The position numbers and the translations under genes are program-made. Below are positions 18,476 through 27,999 of a stretch of 64,000 nucleotides of DNA, piece after piece; position 1 is the stretch's first letter; each line of letters begins with the position of its first letter. Source of the DNA: Cytophagaceae bacterium (GTDB taxonomy: Bacteria; Bacteroidota; Bacteroidia; Cytophagales; Cyclobacteriaceae); contig CP030886.1 of NCBI GenBank assembly GCA_006969745.1, positions 1 through 64,000 on the forward strand, written 5' to 3'. The notes beneath the pieces were generated by a model. The model saw nothing but the letters and a program-made list of their open reading frames with translations, searched no databases and had not been told where the DNA came from.

Positions 18476-20340
18476 TAAGCTGTTGCCACTTCTTCCACAA
18501 GATCTTTCTCCACACGAAGCTTATCAATGATGAATTGCTGTCGATCCGGTGTATTCTTACCCATATAGAAAGTCAACAAATCCTGAATGCTGGTATCTTT
18601 CTGAAGAATCACCGGGTCTAATCGGATGTTATCACCAATGAACTCAGCGAATTCTCCGGGACTGATCTCTCCCAGTCCTTTAAATCGGGTGATCTCTGGC
18701 TTGTTTCCAAGCTTTGCAATCGCATTTCTTCGTTCTTCTTCTGAATAGCAATAGATCGTTTCCTTCTTATTTCTCACTCGAAACAATGGTGTTTCAAGTA
18801 TAAAAATGTGATTGTTTCTTACCAGCTCAGGAAAAAATTGCAGGAAGTATGTCAATAATAGCAGGCGGATGTGCATTCCATCTACATCGGCGTCAGTAGC
18901 TATTACAATCTTTCTATATCGTAATCCTTCAAGGCCATCTTCTATATTTAAAGCATGCTGCAGGAGATTGAATTCCTCGTTTTCATAGACTACTTTTTTG
19001 GTATGTCCAAAGCAGTTAAATGGCTTACCTCTGAGAGAGAAAACGGCTTGTGTTTGCACATTCCTTGATTTGGTAATGGATCCACTCGCAGAGTCGCCCT
19101 CCGTGATGAAGATCATGGTCTCATCCTTGATCTCCTCGTCTCCTTTCTTGTCATTGAAGTGGATGCGACAGTCTCTCAGCTTCTTGTTGTGAAGGTTGGC
19201 CTTCTTCGCACGCTCATTAGCCAATTTCTTAATACCGGCAATTTCTTTGCGTTCACGCTCAGACTGCTGGATACGCTTCAGTAAAGCTTCTGCTGTGTCT
19301 GAGTTTCTATGCAAGAAGTTGTCGAGTTCTGTTTTCACAAAGTCATTGACGAACGTTCGCATGGTCGGTCCTTCGGGCCCAACGTTCTGCGAACCAAGTT
19401 TCGTTTTGGTCTGACTTTCAAATACCGGCTCTTGTACTCGAACAGCTATGGCTCCTATTATTGCTGAACGTACATCTGACGCATCGAAATTCTTTCCATA
19501 AAATTCTCGAACAGTTTTCACTAAGGCTTCTCTAAAAGCAGCCAGATGAGTTCCACCTTGCGTGGTGTATTGACCATTGACGAATGAATAGTATTCTTCG
19601 CCGTACTGATTGGCATGTGTGAGAGCTACTTCAATATCCTCACCTTTTAAATGGATGATAGGGTATCGGATATTCTCAACGTCTGCCTTTCTGGTCAGCA
19701 GGTCTTTAAGTCCATTTTCAGAGTGGTATTTCTTGCCATTCAAGACAATGGTTAGTCCTGCGTTTAGGTAGGCATAGTTCCACATCAAATTGTCTAAATA
19801 CTCAGGAATGAAGTGGTAATTTTTGAATACAGAATCGTCTGGTTCAAAAATGATTTGAGTTCCGTTTCTTCCTTCAGCTTTTTGGACTTTGGCATCATTC
19901 GTAACTTCTCCTCTTTCAAACTCCGCAACTTTGGTTTCTCCATCACGGTAGCTTTGAACTTTGAAGTAATTGGAGAGTGCATTCACTGCCTTGGTACCTA
20001 CACCATTTAGTCCTACAGATTTTTGAAAAGCACCAGAATCGTACTTACCTCCTGTGTTGATCTTACTGACACAATCCACCACTTTTCCCAGCGGAATTCC
20101 TCGACCATAATCACGGACTGTGACACGATGATCGGTCACCTTCACCTCGATGGTTCGGCCGTGGCCCATCATGTGCTCATCTATACTGTTGTCGATGATT
20201 TCTTTTACCAACACATAAATCCCATCGTCCGGAGAGCTACCATCTCCCAATTTACCGATATACATTCCCGGTCTGAGTCGGATGTGCTCCTTCCAGTCCA
20301 GTGATTTAATACTGTCCTCAGTATATATCGCTTCAGCCAT
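18475..20340 (-). CDS. parE: DNA topoisomerase IV subunit B
   Basis: 621 residues. GHKL ATPase motifs: [26 protein letters not shown] and [15 protein letters not shown] transducer domain follows, then TOPRIM with [11 protein letters not shown] and [16 protein letters not shown] (Mg-binding DxD). The length and the lack of a long gyrase insert fit ParE. First gene of the minus-strand run leading through parC to the sanA-like gene. Confidence 0.92.
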   Translation of the reverse strand: MAEAIYTEDSIKSLDWKEHIRLRPGMYIGKLGDGSSPDDGIYVLVKEIIDNSIDEHMMGHGRTIEVKVTDHRVTVRDYGRGIPLGKVVDCVSKINTGGKYDSGAFQKSVGLNGVGTKAVNALSNYFKVQSYRDGETKVAEFERGEVTNDAKVQKAEGRNGTQIIFEPDDSVFKNYHFIPEYLDNLMWNYAYLNAGLTIVLNGKKYHSENGLKDLLTRKADVENIRYPIIHLKGEDIEVALTHANQYGEEYYSFVNGQYTTQGGTHLAAFREALVKTVREFYGKNFDASDVRSAIIGAIAVRVQEPVFESQTKTKLGSQNVGPEGPTMRTFVNDFVKTELDNFLHRNSDTAEALLKRIQQSERERKEIAGIKKLANERAKKANLHNKKLRDCRIHFNDKKGDEEIKDETMIFITEGDSASGSITKSRNVQTQAVFSLRGKPFNCFGHTKKVVYENEEFNLLQHALNIEDGLEGLRYRKIVIATDADVDGMHIRLLLLTYFLQFFPELVRNNHIFILETPLFRVRNKKETIYCYSEEERRNAIAKLGNKPEITRFKGLGEISPGEFAEFIGDNIRLDPVILQKDTSIQDLLTFYMGKNTPDRQQFIIDKLRVEKDLVEEVATA

Positions 20341-20481
20341 CTAATAAAGTCGTTATGAATGATTTAATAATCTCTATTCCAAAGTAATGATAAAAATCCA
20401 ACACTTACACGTAACAACCTAACGTATATGGATAGCTTTACTTGAAATATGACAATTTAAGAAACTGAAATAGAGGTAGTT

Positions 20482-20916
20482 CTATTTCTTTTTGATAAGA
20501 AAAAAAATCAAACCAATTACCCAAATAATCAGAAAGATGGGACCTAAATAGTTTAAGTATCCAAAGCTGGACGGATTGATATGGCCGGTATTATTAATCA
20601 CTCCTATGAACCCAATCATGGAAGCCAAATAGAAATTAACGATGAACAGTATGGCACGTATCCAGGCTGCCAAGTCTTCCGACAAATTTCTTGATCCGAG
20701 GGAAACTCCTATCCGAATAATAACATTAACGATCACAAAACTCCCAAAGGCATAATAGAAGAAGGTCTGTTTATGAATGTCTTTTAATCCTTCCAAATTC
20801 ATGTCCACCATTATAGGCAGATAAGCATATACCAGCAGCAGAATAACTGAGAAGAGTAAGACCGAGACAGAGTTAAAGACTTTTATCGCTTTGATCATGG
20901 CCGCAAATGTAAGCAT
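20482..20916 (-). CDS. Four-helix membrane protein of unknown function
   Basis: 144 residues with four hydrophobic helices (VFNSVSVLLFSVILLLVYAYL; TFFYYAFGSFVIVNVIIRI; AILFIVNFYLASMIGFIGV; YLGPIFLIIWVIGLIFFLI) and a lysine-rich C-terminus. An internal ATG at 20898 is an alternative start. It is divergent from the desaturase gene 38 bp away. Unrecognised. Confidence 0.6.
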   Translation of the reverse strand: MLTFAAMIKAIKVFNSVSVLLFSVILLLVYAYLPIMVDMNLEGLKDIHKQTFFYYAFGSFVIVNVIIRIGVSLGSRNLSEDLAAWIRAILFIVNFYLASMIGFIGVINNTGHINPSSFGYLNYLGPIFLIIWVIGLIFFLIKKK

Positions 20917-20954
20917 GAGTCTAAGATTATTTCACGTGATCGTTAAATTTGGGT

Positions 20955-22160
20955 ATGGATTTCAACCCGGTTATACTCTCTATTCCACTATACTTTTTAC
21001 TCATTGGTTTTGAGTTGGTATATCAGCTTGTAAAAAAGGTGAAGATTTATCGTACCAATGACGCGATTACAAACATAAGCTGTGGTATTTCATCTCAGGT
21101 GACCAATGCGATCTGGGGCATACTGTCGGTAGCACTTTATCAGTTTGTTTACACTAATTGGTCCATTATGGAGATCCCTAATACCTGGTGGAGCTATTTG
21201 ATTCTATTTCTACTGGTAGACCTCTGCTATTATTGGTTTCATCGTGCGAGTCATGAGGTAAACTTTCTATGGAATACCGCTCATGTTGTACACCATCAGA
21301 GCGAAGACTACAACCTCTCTGTAGCATTGCGACAAGCATCTTTTGGTGGAGTATTTTCCATGCTTTTTTATCTGCCGTTGGCACTCATCGGGTTCAACGC
21401 CTATGCTTTTCTTGCGGTAAAAGGTATCAATTTGATTTACCAATTCTGGATTCATACTGAAGCCATTGATAAGCTTCCCCGCTGGTTTGAATACGTTTTT
21501 AACACACCCTCTCATCACAGGGTACACCATGGCAGAAATCCTAAATACATCGATCGCAATCATGCCGGGACATTGATGATCTGGGATCGTATGTTTGGCA
21601 CCTTTCAGGCTGAGGAAGAAAAGCCAACGTATGGAGTAACCAAACCAACAAATACCTGGAATCCGGTTTGGGCTAACGTTTTACCAATTGTAGATATGAC
21701 AAACCAGGTGAAAGCCACTCCTGGCTTTTGGAACAAACTAAAGGTGCTTTTCTACAAGCCCGGTTGGCAGCCGGTGGAGCTTGGTGGCTATCAAATGGCA
21801 CCGGAAGTAGACAAGCAAACCTATCAGAAATTTGATGTACATCCGCACATGCCGATGATTCGGTATGTATTCGTTCAATTTGTTTTGGTACTTACATTCA
21901 CAGCTTTGTTCCTGTTTACTCATACGAATTATGAATTCTATCCCAAGCTGGCTCTCGCAGGGTTTATCATGTGGTCCATTGGTCAGCTTGGCATCCTAAT
22001 GGAAAATCGAAAAAATTGGATTCCATCCGAATACCTTCGGCTGCTAGCCTCGGCAGCAATCATTGTTTTCTTGGTTGGTGAAACAGCCTCCTACATTATT
22101 GCAGCAGGATTTGTGATTGTTTTTGGCATCTGGTTATCCAAAGCTTCAAGAGAGATTTAA
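20955..22160 (+). CDS. Fatty acid hydroxylase / sterol desaturase superfamily membrane protein
   Basis: 401 residues from the ATG at 20955. Membrane helices surround a histidine-box di-iron site: WFHRASHEVNFLW, HVVHHQSEDYNLS and SHHRVHHG. After the catalytic core there is a C-terminal extension with four more hydrophobic helices, longer than typical ~270-residue members. Probably hydroxylates or desaturates a lipid; the substrate is unknown. It ends with a 4-bp overlap of the convergent SRPBCC gene. Confidence 0.85.
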   Translation: MDFNPVILSIPLYFLLIGFELVYQLVKKVKIYRTNDAITNISCGISSQVTNAIWGILSVALYQFVYTNWSIMEIPNTWWSYLILFLLVDLCYYWFHRASHEVNFLWNTAHVVHHQSEDYNLSVALRQASFGGVFSMLFYLPLALIGFNAYAFLAVKGINLIYQFWIHTEAIDKLPRWFEYVFNTPSHHRVHHGRNPKYIDRNHAGTLMIWDRMFGTFQAEEEKPTYGVTKPTNTWNPVWANVLPIVDMTNQVKATPGFWNKLKVLFYKPGWQPVELGGYQMAPEVDKQTYQKFDVHPHMPMIRYVFVQFVLVLTFTALFLFTHTNYEFYPKLALAGFIMWSIGQLGILMENRKNWIPSEYLRLLASAAIIVFLVGETASYIIAAGFVIVFGIWLSKASREI

Positions 22161-22675
22161 TCTATTTTAGCTGCATAGTCATCTTCTAAAGCCATGTGTT
22201 TCGACCAGAAACCTGTGGACTCTTTACCATTTAATTGATCCATCAGGATATCTAAATGAGTATGCCAACCGGCCAGCGTGCCCACTCGAGTCTCTTTAGA
22301 GTCTGGCAATTTTTCATGTGTCAGGGTCAGTTTGACCATATCGCCCTGCTCCTTTAGTTCGAAGGTGACTTGTCCTTCCCATTCCATGACAAAGACTGTC
22401 GGCTTCTCAGCACGCACGACAACAGCCCTGGATTCAAATCCATCTCCATAGTCCTTGTATTTCTCCGGCGTCTGCTCAGCCGGAGAGCCAAGCTGGGAAT
22501 TATAAAATACGAACTGGATGTCATCTCCTGGGATTAATCCTGAAGTACCTGCGCAAAACCATTTGCTGCGCTTCTCAGCATTGGTAATGTACTCCCAGAT
22601 GCGTTCGATAGGACCAGGTAATAGTCGTTCAAACAAAAGTGTGGTTGGTGTAACGAGTTTTCCGTGTGTATTCAT
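22157..22675 (-). CDS. SRPBCC (AHSA1-like) domain protein
   Basis: 172 residues. AHSA1-type START-fold features: LLPGPIERIWEYITNAEKRSKWF at the N-terminus and GWHTHLDILMDQLNG near the C-terminus. This family usually sits beside an ArsR regulator, as here (10-bp gap), and probably binds a small hydrophobic ligand. Function unproven. Confidence 0.82.
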   Translation of the reverse strand: MNTHGKLVTPTTLLFERLLPGPIERIWEYITNAEKRSKWFCAGTSGLIPGDDIQFVFYNSQLGSPAEQTPEKYKDYGDGFESRAVVVRAEKPTVFVMEWEGQVTFELKEQGDMVKLTLTHEKLPDSKETRVGTLAGWHTHLDILMDQLNGKESTGFWSKHMALEDDYAAKID

Positions 22676-22684
22676 AGTAGTAGT

Positions 22685-23002
22685 TTATTTCTCATCTTTC
22701 TCTTCCTTTAATAAGGCTTCCAGCTTATCCAAACTTGTATTCCAGAATTGGCGATATTGATGGACCCAAAGGGCAATCTCCCCTAGCCTGTCCAGCTGTG
22801 CATGGCAAAACCGTTCCCGACCTTTCTTTTCCATTTTTAGGAGTCCGCATTCTTTGAGGATCCGCAGGTGCTTGGATACAGCAGGCCTGCTCATCTCAAA
22901 GTTGTCCGCCAACTCATTCACATTTAAGGACTGGTTAGAAACAAGACCTATAATCTCCCTCCTTGTTGGATCAGCTATCGCTTGGAATACATCTCTGCGC
23001 AT
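22685..23002 (-). CDS. ArsR-family winged-helix repressor
   Basis: 105 residues from the ATG at 23002 (MRRDVFQAIADPTRREII is the canonical family opening; the longer frame upstream adds 14 unrelated residues). HTH region: VNELADNFEMSRPAVSKHLRIL. No metal-binding CVC motif is seen, so it belongs to the metal-independent group coupled to SRPBCC proteins. It probably represses its own two-gene operon. Confidence 0.85.
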   Translation of the reverse strand: MRRDVFQAIADPTRREIIGLVSNQSLNVNELADNFEMSRPAVSKHLRILKECGLLKMEKKGRERFCHAQLDRLGEIALWVHQYRQFWNTSLDKLEALLKEEKDEK

Positions 23003-23100
23003 AATATGAAACCTTTCGGTTACAAATATAAGAAAAGAAACCAATCGGTTACATTTATTTATAAATATTTTAACTCCGCTCCTTTTATCATCTTTGCAGC

Positions 23101-24462
23101 ATGGCTCACATAAACGACACCATTACCGCACTTGCTACACCTCCGGGGCAAGGTGCCCTTGGCATCATTCGGGTTTCCGGAAGTCAAACCATACCCATTG
23201 TAAATGAGCTATTTAAAGGGAAAAACCTGACCAAGGTTGATTCCCATACTATTCACCTGGGAACGATCCGGAACGATCAGAATGAAATTATTGATGAGGT
23301 GCTGGTATCGATCTTCAAAGGCCCTCACTCCTACACCAAAGAAGATGTGATAGAGATATCCAGTCACGGCTCGCAATACATCCTGCAAAAGATTTTGAGT
23401 TTGCTTGTAAGTAAAGGTGCACGATTGGCAAAGCCCGGGGAGTTTACCCAAAAAGCATTTTTGAATGGACGCTTTGACTTGACACAAGCCGAGGCTGTTG
23501 CAGACTTGATCGCTTCAGAAAATGCAGGAATGCAACAAACAGCCATGAACCAAATGCGAGGTGGTTTTTCGGATGAGATCAAAAACCTAAGGGAACAACT
23601 GGTTCATTTCGCTTCGATGATTGAGCTAGAGCTAGACTTTGCAGAAGAAGATGTAGAGTTTGCCGATAGACAAGGACTGATTGACTTGATCAATAAGATA
23701 CAAACATTGATTCAGTCGCTTATCGCCAGCTTTGAATACGGTAACGTTTTGAAAAATGGAGTGCCGACTGTTATTGCAGGCAAGCCGAATGCAGGCAAGT
23801 CAACATTGCTTAATGCACTCTTAAATGAAGAAAAGGCCATCGTATCAGATGTAGCAGGCACCACCCGTGACTTCATTGAAGATCAGATCTACATTGACGG
23901 TATCTCATTCCGATTCATTGATACAGCAGGAATCCGTGAGACCGATGACAAAGTAGAAAGCATTGGGGTGCAACGCACACTGGAGAAGATGAAGCAGGCG
24001 GGGCTAGTGATCTATTTGTTTGATTTAGTCAATGAATCCATCGATTCGATTGAAGAGCAGCTGAAAGGGCTTCAGGCTTCTGACGTTCCCTATATACTTG
24101 TCGGCAATAAGGTAGATCAGGCAGACGCTTCTCTAAAAACCCGACTTTCAAAAGAAGATGCGGTCTTTATTTCGGCCAAAGAGAAAGACAACCTGGATAC
24201 CCTCAAGGAACGACTAAAGACAGTCGTGGACAAACCTGCGCAATCAAATGTAATTGTGACTAACACACGACACCTGGAAAGCCTGCAACAAACCGATGAT
24301 GCACTCAAAAGAGTGATCGAAGGCATCAACAACCAGATGAGCAACGATCTGGTCGCTCAGGACATCCGCTCGGCCCTCTTCCACCTGGGAGAGATTACTG
24401 GTGAGGTCACGACCGATGATTTGTTGGAGAATATATTTAGCAAGTTTTGTATTGGGAAGTGA
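23101..24462 (+). CDS. mnmE: tRNA modification GTPase MnmE
   Basis: 453 residues. N-terminal tetrahydrofolate-binding domain (DTITALATPPGQGALGIIRV), G domain with GKPNAGKSTLLNALL, DVAGTTRD, DTAGIRETDD and NKVD, and the C-terminal FCIGK motif carrying the conserved cysteine. With MnmG it installs cmnm5U/nm5U at the tRNA wobble position. The gene is complete, but its final 18 bp are the attachment site of the island that begins at the next base. The last ~42 codons recur as a diverged copy at 38689-38817. Confidence 0.96.
   Translation: MAHINDTITALATPPGQGALGIIRVSGSQTIPIVNELFKGKNLTKVDSHTIHLGTIRNDQNEIIDEVLVSIFKGPHSYTKEDVIEISSHGSQYILQKILSLLVSKGARLAKPGEFTQKAFLNGRFDLTQAEAVADLIASENAGMQQTAMNQMRGGFSDEIKNLREQLVHFASMIELELDFAEEDVEFADRQGLIDLINKIQTLIQSLIASFEYGNVLKNGVPTVIAGKPNAGKSTLLNALLNEEKAIVSDVAGTTRDFIEDQIYIDGISFRFIDTAGIRETDDKVESIGVQRTLEKMKQAGLVIYLFDLVNESIDSIEEQLKGLQASDVPYILVGNKVDQADASLKTRLSKEDAVFISAKEKDNLDTLKERLKTVVDKPAQSNVIVTNTRHLESLQQTDDALKRVIEGINNQMSNDLVAQDIRSALFHLGEITGEVTTDDLLENIFSKFCIGK
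24445..24462 (+). other. Left attachment site (attL) at the mnmE 3' end
   Basis: TTTTGTATTGGGAAGTGA encodes F-C-I-G-K-stop of mnmE. It matches the copy at 44801-44818 in 16 of 18 positions, and the copies at 38800-38817 (16/18) and 36069-36086 (13/18). The 3' end of mnmE/trmE is an established integration site for tyrosine-integrase islands such as SGI1, which supports the interpretation. Confidence 0.85.
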
Positions 24463-24615
24463 GATTGGGACAGATCTGATCTAATTCTACTTATTGTATG
24501 ATTTGATTCACTAGAAAGGATCTCAGAATAATTAAACGATCCGTTTTTTGAGACTTTGATTGAATGAGCGTTCAAAAGTCTGTAACTTTTGAGAGCTTAA
24601 TATTTCAAAACAAAG

Positions 24616-25896
24616 TTGAAGTTGGTAGGAAATTATATCGTAATAAGATTCAAAGGAGAGTTAGCATCTCTTCATGATAAGTACACAATAGAAATCAGCC
24701 AGCTATTCGCTAAAGATTTTTTCTTGGCAGGATTGATTGCCACTAGACCATGCCATTTACAGGTTGAAGTAAAGAAATATATCGAAAGTGAAAACGAACT
24801 ATTGGTAAGAATTGTATCATATAATGAGGAGGCTGGCCAATTCACATATTTACAAAATGAAAATCAAAATCTCTTAACCAAAATTACCTCAATTAGAATC
24901 ACAGGTGGCTCGGAGACCATGAGTCTATATGCAATGGGGTTAAAGGATTCACCATCTAAGAAACCAAAACTGAAATATGATCAAGTTAAGTTACCTATTG
25001 AAGATTCAAAAAAGCCGATAGAATCAAAGATCAAAAAGCATCAACTTACTCTTAATATTAATTTCTCAATTAAGAAACTAACCTTTGATAAGGGATGTGT
25101 TTTCTTCGAATACAAAATTACTGAGCTTGATAGCAAGGTTGAGATTGTTGTTGAGAATGGTTTTATAGATCCTGTACACGACTCAATAAAACCTTACTTC
25201 AGTAAAATTCTTGAACTCGAGAAAATCAATGTTAATGTAACAATTGAATATAGTCAGAACACAGATCATCGTTCCTCTATAAAAACGATTACAGATTTAA
25301 AAGCCAGTTCAAATGATATTGATCGTATAACACCTGAATTAATTGAAAGAGTTAAGTATAAGTATTTAAAAAATAAGATAAGACAAGATAATCTGAATGA
25401 AAAGTCTCTACTTACTAAAGAGGAATTCTTGCAATTAAATGATGGCAGTGAGAACATCAAAGAATTGTATGAAAGTGATGAGGCTTTACTCGAAGCTCTT
25501 ACAAATGTTACCCAAACAAAACACCATCAGCACCTTCTTTTTCTTTCGGAAATTCATGATCATAAGACAATGAGATTAAGGTTTATTCCTAGACCCATTT
25601 CGTTTATGTTTCTTGTTAATGGTGAATCAAAAGACTACTTCGTGTGGGAAACCTCAGACACAAAAGAAGCAACTTATGTATGGTCGAATCCAATAAAAGA
25701 TATTGAAAAAAGAAAGCCTGACTTAATGAAAAGATTAGGTGAAATTGATTTAATAATTACGCGAATTCTTAATGAAGGCAAAAATCAGTATATCGAAGAA
25801 AGCGAGGAAGGTTTCACAAGAGTTCGTCATACATACTTAGATAACTCAGATGGATTTAACCGGTGGAAAAAGGATTTACTTAACACTATTATTTAA
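24616..25896 (+). CDS. Unrecognised island protein, first gene of a two-gene module
   Basis: 426 residues from a TTG start. No signal peptide or membrane helix. It appears to have an N-terminal beta-rich part (about 1-105), a lysine-rich linker (about 110-140), a second beta-rich part (about 145-215) and a helical C-terminal half. I recognise no catalytic motif. It lies 5 bp upstream of the HEPN-like gene, so the two are probably one operon and may work together. AT-rich codon use marks it as acquired. Confidence 0.6.
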   Translation: MKLVGNYIVIRFKGELASLHDKYTIEISQLFAKDFFLAGLIATRPCHLQVEVKKYIESENELLVRIVSYNEEAGQFTYLQNENQNLLTKITSIRITGGSETMSLYAMGLKDSPSKKPKLKYDQVKLPIEDSKKPIESKIKKHQLTLNINFSIKKLTFDKGCVFFEYKITELDSKVEIVVENGFIDPVHDSIKPYFSKILELEKINVNVTIEYSQNTDHRSSIKTITDLKASSNDIDRITPELIERVKYKYLKNKIRQDNLNEKSLLTKEEFLQLNDGSENIKELYESDEALLEALTNVTQTKHHQHLLFLSEIHDHKTMRLRFIPRPISFMFLVNGESKDYFVWETSDTKEATYVWSNPIKDIEKRKPDLMKRLGEIDLIITRILNEGKNQYIEESEEGFTRVRHTYLDNSDGFNRWKKDLLNTII

Positions 25897-25901
25897 ATAG
25901 A

Positions 25902-27014
25902 ATGGTTAATAGAAGAGTTTTATCAATTCTATCTGAGATAAATTCCAAGTATCCTGCCGGAATAATTCTAAGAAACGGCAACCCTGATTATGATCTACTA
26001 ATTGATGAAATAGCTAAAAATGAAGAGTTCAATGAATACGAAGATGGGATTCATCAATTTGCACATTTTGGATTCACTGTTAGTCACGACCGACTAGCCT
26101 CTTGGTTGATTGAGCGGTCAATAGAAACAACCCCCTCACAGGCTCTTAATGAGTTAAAAAAATACTCTGAATCAAAGTCTATACTTATACAGTTAATAGG
26201 AGTCATTGATAACTACTTTGAAACCTCACTTAGCGAAGAATTCCATTTTTGCAATGGTGTTATCCTTAAGCAGGATTTCATAGATCTGCCATTAGGAAAC
26301 GAAACAATTCGATCTCCGATTAACATGCCTCATTGCTTGCTTGAAATAGAATTTCAACAGTTTAAAAAAAGCAAGAAGAATAACGCTCCATATGATAAAA
26401 TTCATCAAGTCGTTAATGCTCTTGGATTGGTAACTCCAATTGATCTAGGAATAAACCTGCTTGCAATTGGTTACTTTCCTTCACAAAGCACTGTTATACC
26501 GATGGGCAATATTCCCAAAGGATGGTCTATGCAGTCATCAAAAAGAACAAGCCTAATACCTCCCCTCATCAAGCATCACTTATTGCGTGCTAATCACATG
26601 ATAGAGAAAATGAATAATTGCAACGAAAAAGTGAAACAATTAATTGATGTTTCATTGAAAAGAATAAATGAATATGGATTCAGCATGAATCCAATTGATA
26701 GAGCTATTGATTTAAGAATTTGTATGGAATCTCTTTTCTTAGGCCCAGATAACAATGATCACAATCAGCTTCGTTATAGACTTGCACTTAGAGGAGCAAG
26801 GTATGTGAGCAATACTATAGAAGAGCGTGAGAAAAATTTTACAACATTAAAAAAGGCTTACGACTTAACATCAACTGCCGTACATACAGGAAAATTGAAC
26901 AAAGCTCACGATCAAACAATTTTGGATCAGGCAGCAAGCATAACACGAAATGCATTAATCAAAATTATTGAGGAAGGAAAGCCTGTTGATTGGTTAAAAG
27001 TAGAGCTCTCTTAA
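25902..27014 (+). CDS. ApeA-like HEPN-domain protein, possibly missing the catalytic arginine
   Basis: 370 residues. The C-terminal ~120 residues resemble Apea-like HEPN domains: IDRAIDLRICMESLFLG, LRYRLALRGARYV, and YDLTSTAVHTGKL near residue 325. Active HEPN RNases have Rx4-6H, usually YDLRSxxVH; here a threonine stands where the arginine is expected, so RNase activity is doubtful. The N-terminal ~240 residues are unrecognised and could be a sensor. HEPN proteins of this type occur in anti-phage systems; the role here is inferred from family and location. Confidence 0.6.
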   Translation: MVNRRVLSILSEINSKYPAGIILRNGNPDYDLLIDEIAKNEEFNEYEDGIHQFAHFGFTVSHDRLASWLIERSIETTPSQALNELKKYSESKSILIQLIGVIDNYFETSLSEEFHFCNGVILKQDFIDLPLGNETIRSPINMPHCLLEIEFQQFKKSKKNNAPYDKIHQVVNALGLVTPIDLGINLLAIGYFPSQSTVIPMGNIPKGWSMQSSKRTSLIPPLIKHHLLRANHMIEKMNNCNEKVKQLIDVSLKRINEYGFSMNPIDRAIDLRICMESLFLGPDNNDHNQLRYRLALRGARYVSNTIEEREKNFTTLKKAYDLTSTAVHTGKLNKAHDQTILDQAASITRNALIKIIEEGKPVDWLKVELS

Positions 27015-27072
27015 TCGGGTACATCAAGCTTAGACACAAAAATGGGCGTATCCCTATGAAGAATTGTCTAAT

Positions 27073-27831
27073 TCAATTTTTAAAAAACTCTAGCAAAATA
27101 GCTTCGACGACCTTAAATAAAATAACTCCTATTGTAACCCAACTAAAGTAGAAGGGAAATCTAAAATCCATTCTATTTATCGCGTTCATCTTTCGTGAAA
27201 ACGGAACCTCTCTCTCAAATATCTTTTCTTCTTTTTCACTCAAACTATATTGAAACTTCACTCCTTCCTCGTCTCTAATGAAGCCATTTAACTGTATTAA
27301 TTCCTCTTGCAGCTTCTTATTGTCTGGATTAAAAACCATACGTCTTTCACCAGTAATAACAGCAGGAGATCTCAAATCAAATAAGAGCTCTATCTGATCA
27401 TCTGAATTGGTCTCTTTGAAACTGGATAATAAATTTTCACCATACTTGTTGCGTACTCTTAATATCGCGGTTTGACTAGCAACCTCTTTACGAAAAGCAT
27501 ATTTTAGAGAAATTCTAAGATTTAGTCTATTGTTTAAATCTTTATAATGGATACTATATAGATACAAATAATAGAGGAAAACCGAAACTAGAGCAATAGG
27601 AATTACTATTGGATTTTCAACTGATCCCTTAACAAATCCTAAACCAATAGATTCGACTGAAATGCCTGCTGCAAGAAAGGTTGATACAGTACCTGCAGCA
27701 ATTAAAAGGTTCCTTCTTAACCTACCAAGCCTATCGATTAAGTCTTTCAGTTTCTTTTGGCTATCAAAAAAAGTTTTAGTCTTTAGCCTTTTTATAATTG
27801 TCTCAATTTCCTCTTTTGGGAGTGATTGCAT
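27073..27831 (-). CDS. Three-helix membrane protein of unknown function
   Basis: 252 residues. Two membrane helices near the N-terminus (about 41-62 and 74-93), a ~130-residue soluble domain, and a C-terminal helix (about 228-249). The N-terminal ~40 residues are a charged helix. It is the only minus-strand gene in the left part of the island apart from the controller gene and is convergent with the HEPN-like gene. No family recognised. Confidence 0.6.
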   Translation of the reverse strand: MQSLPKEEIETIIKRLKTKTFFDSQKKLKDLIDRLGRLRRNLLIAAGTVSTFLAAGISVESIGLGFVKGSVENPIVIPIALVSVFLYYLYLYSIHYKDLNNRLNLRISLKYAFRKEVASQTAILRVRNKYGENLLSSFKETNSDDQIELLFDLRSPAVITGERRMVFNPDNKKLQEELIQLNGFIRDEEGVKFQYSLSEKEEKIFEREVPFSRKMNAINRMDFRFPFYFSWVTIGVILFKVVEAILLEFFKN

Positions 27832-27999
27832 CTCACATTTATAAGTTATTTGTTAAATATACCACCAATAGAATACTCAAAATCCTACTTTGGTTTAGTG
27901 GCCACTTCACATTAGATCAATCTTGTATTATCCATCGTACGTATACAAGCTTTTACGAGCTTACCTTCGTATTGTTAATAACGGCTTTTAGATTTGCAA

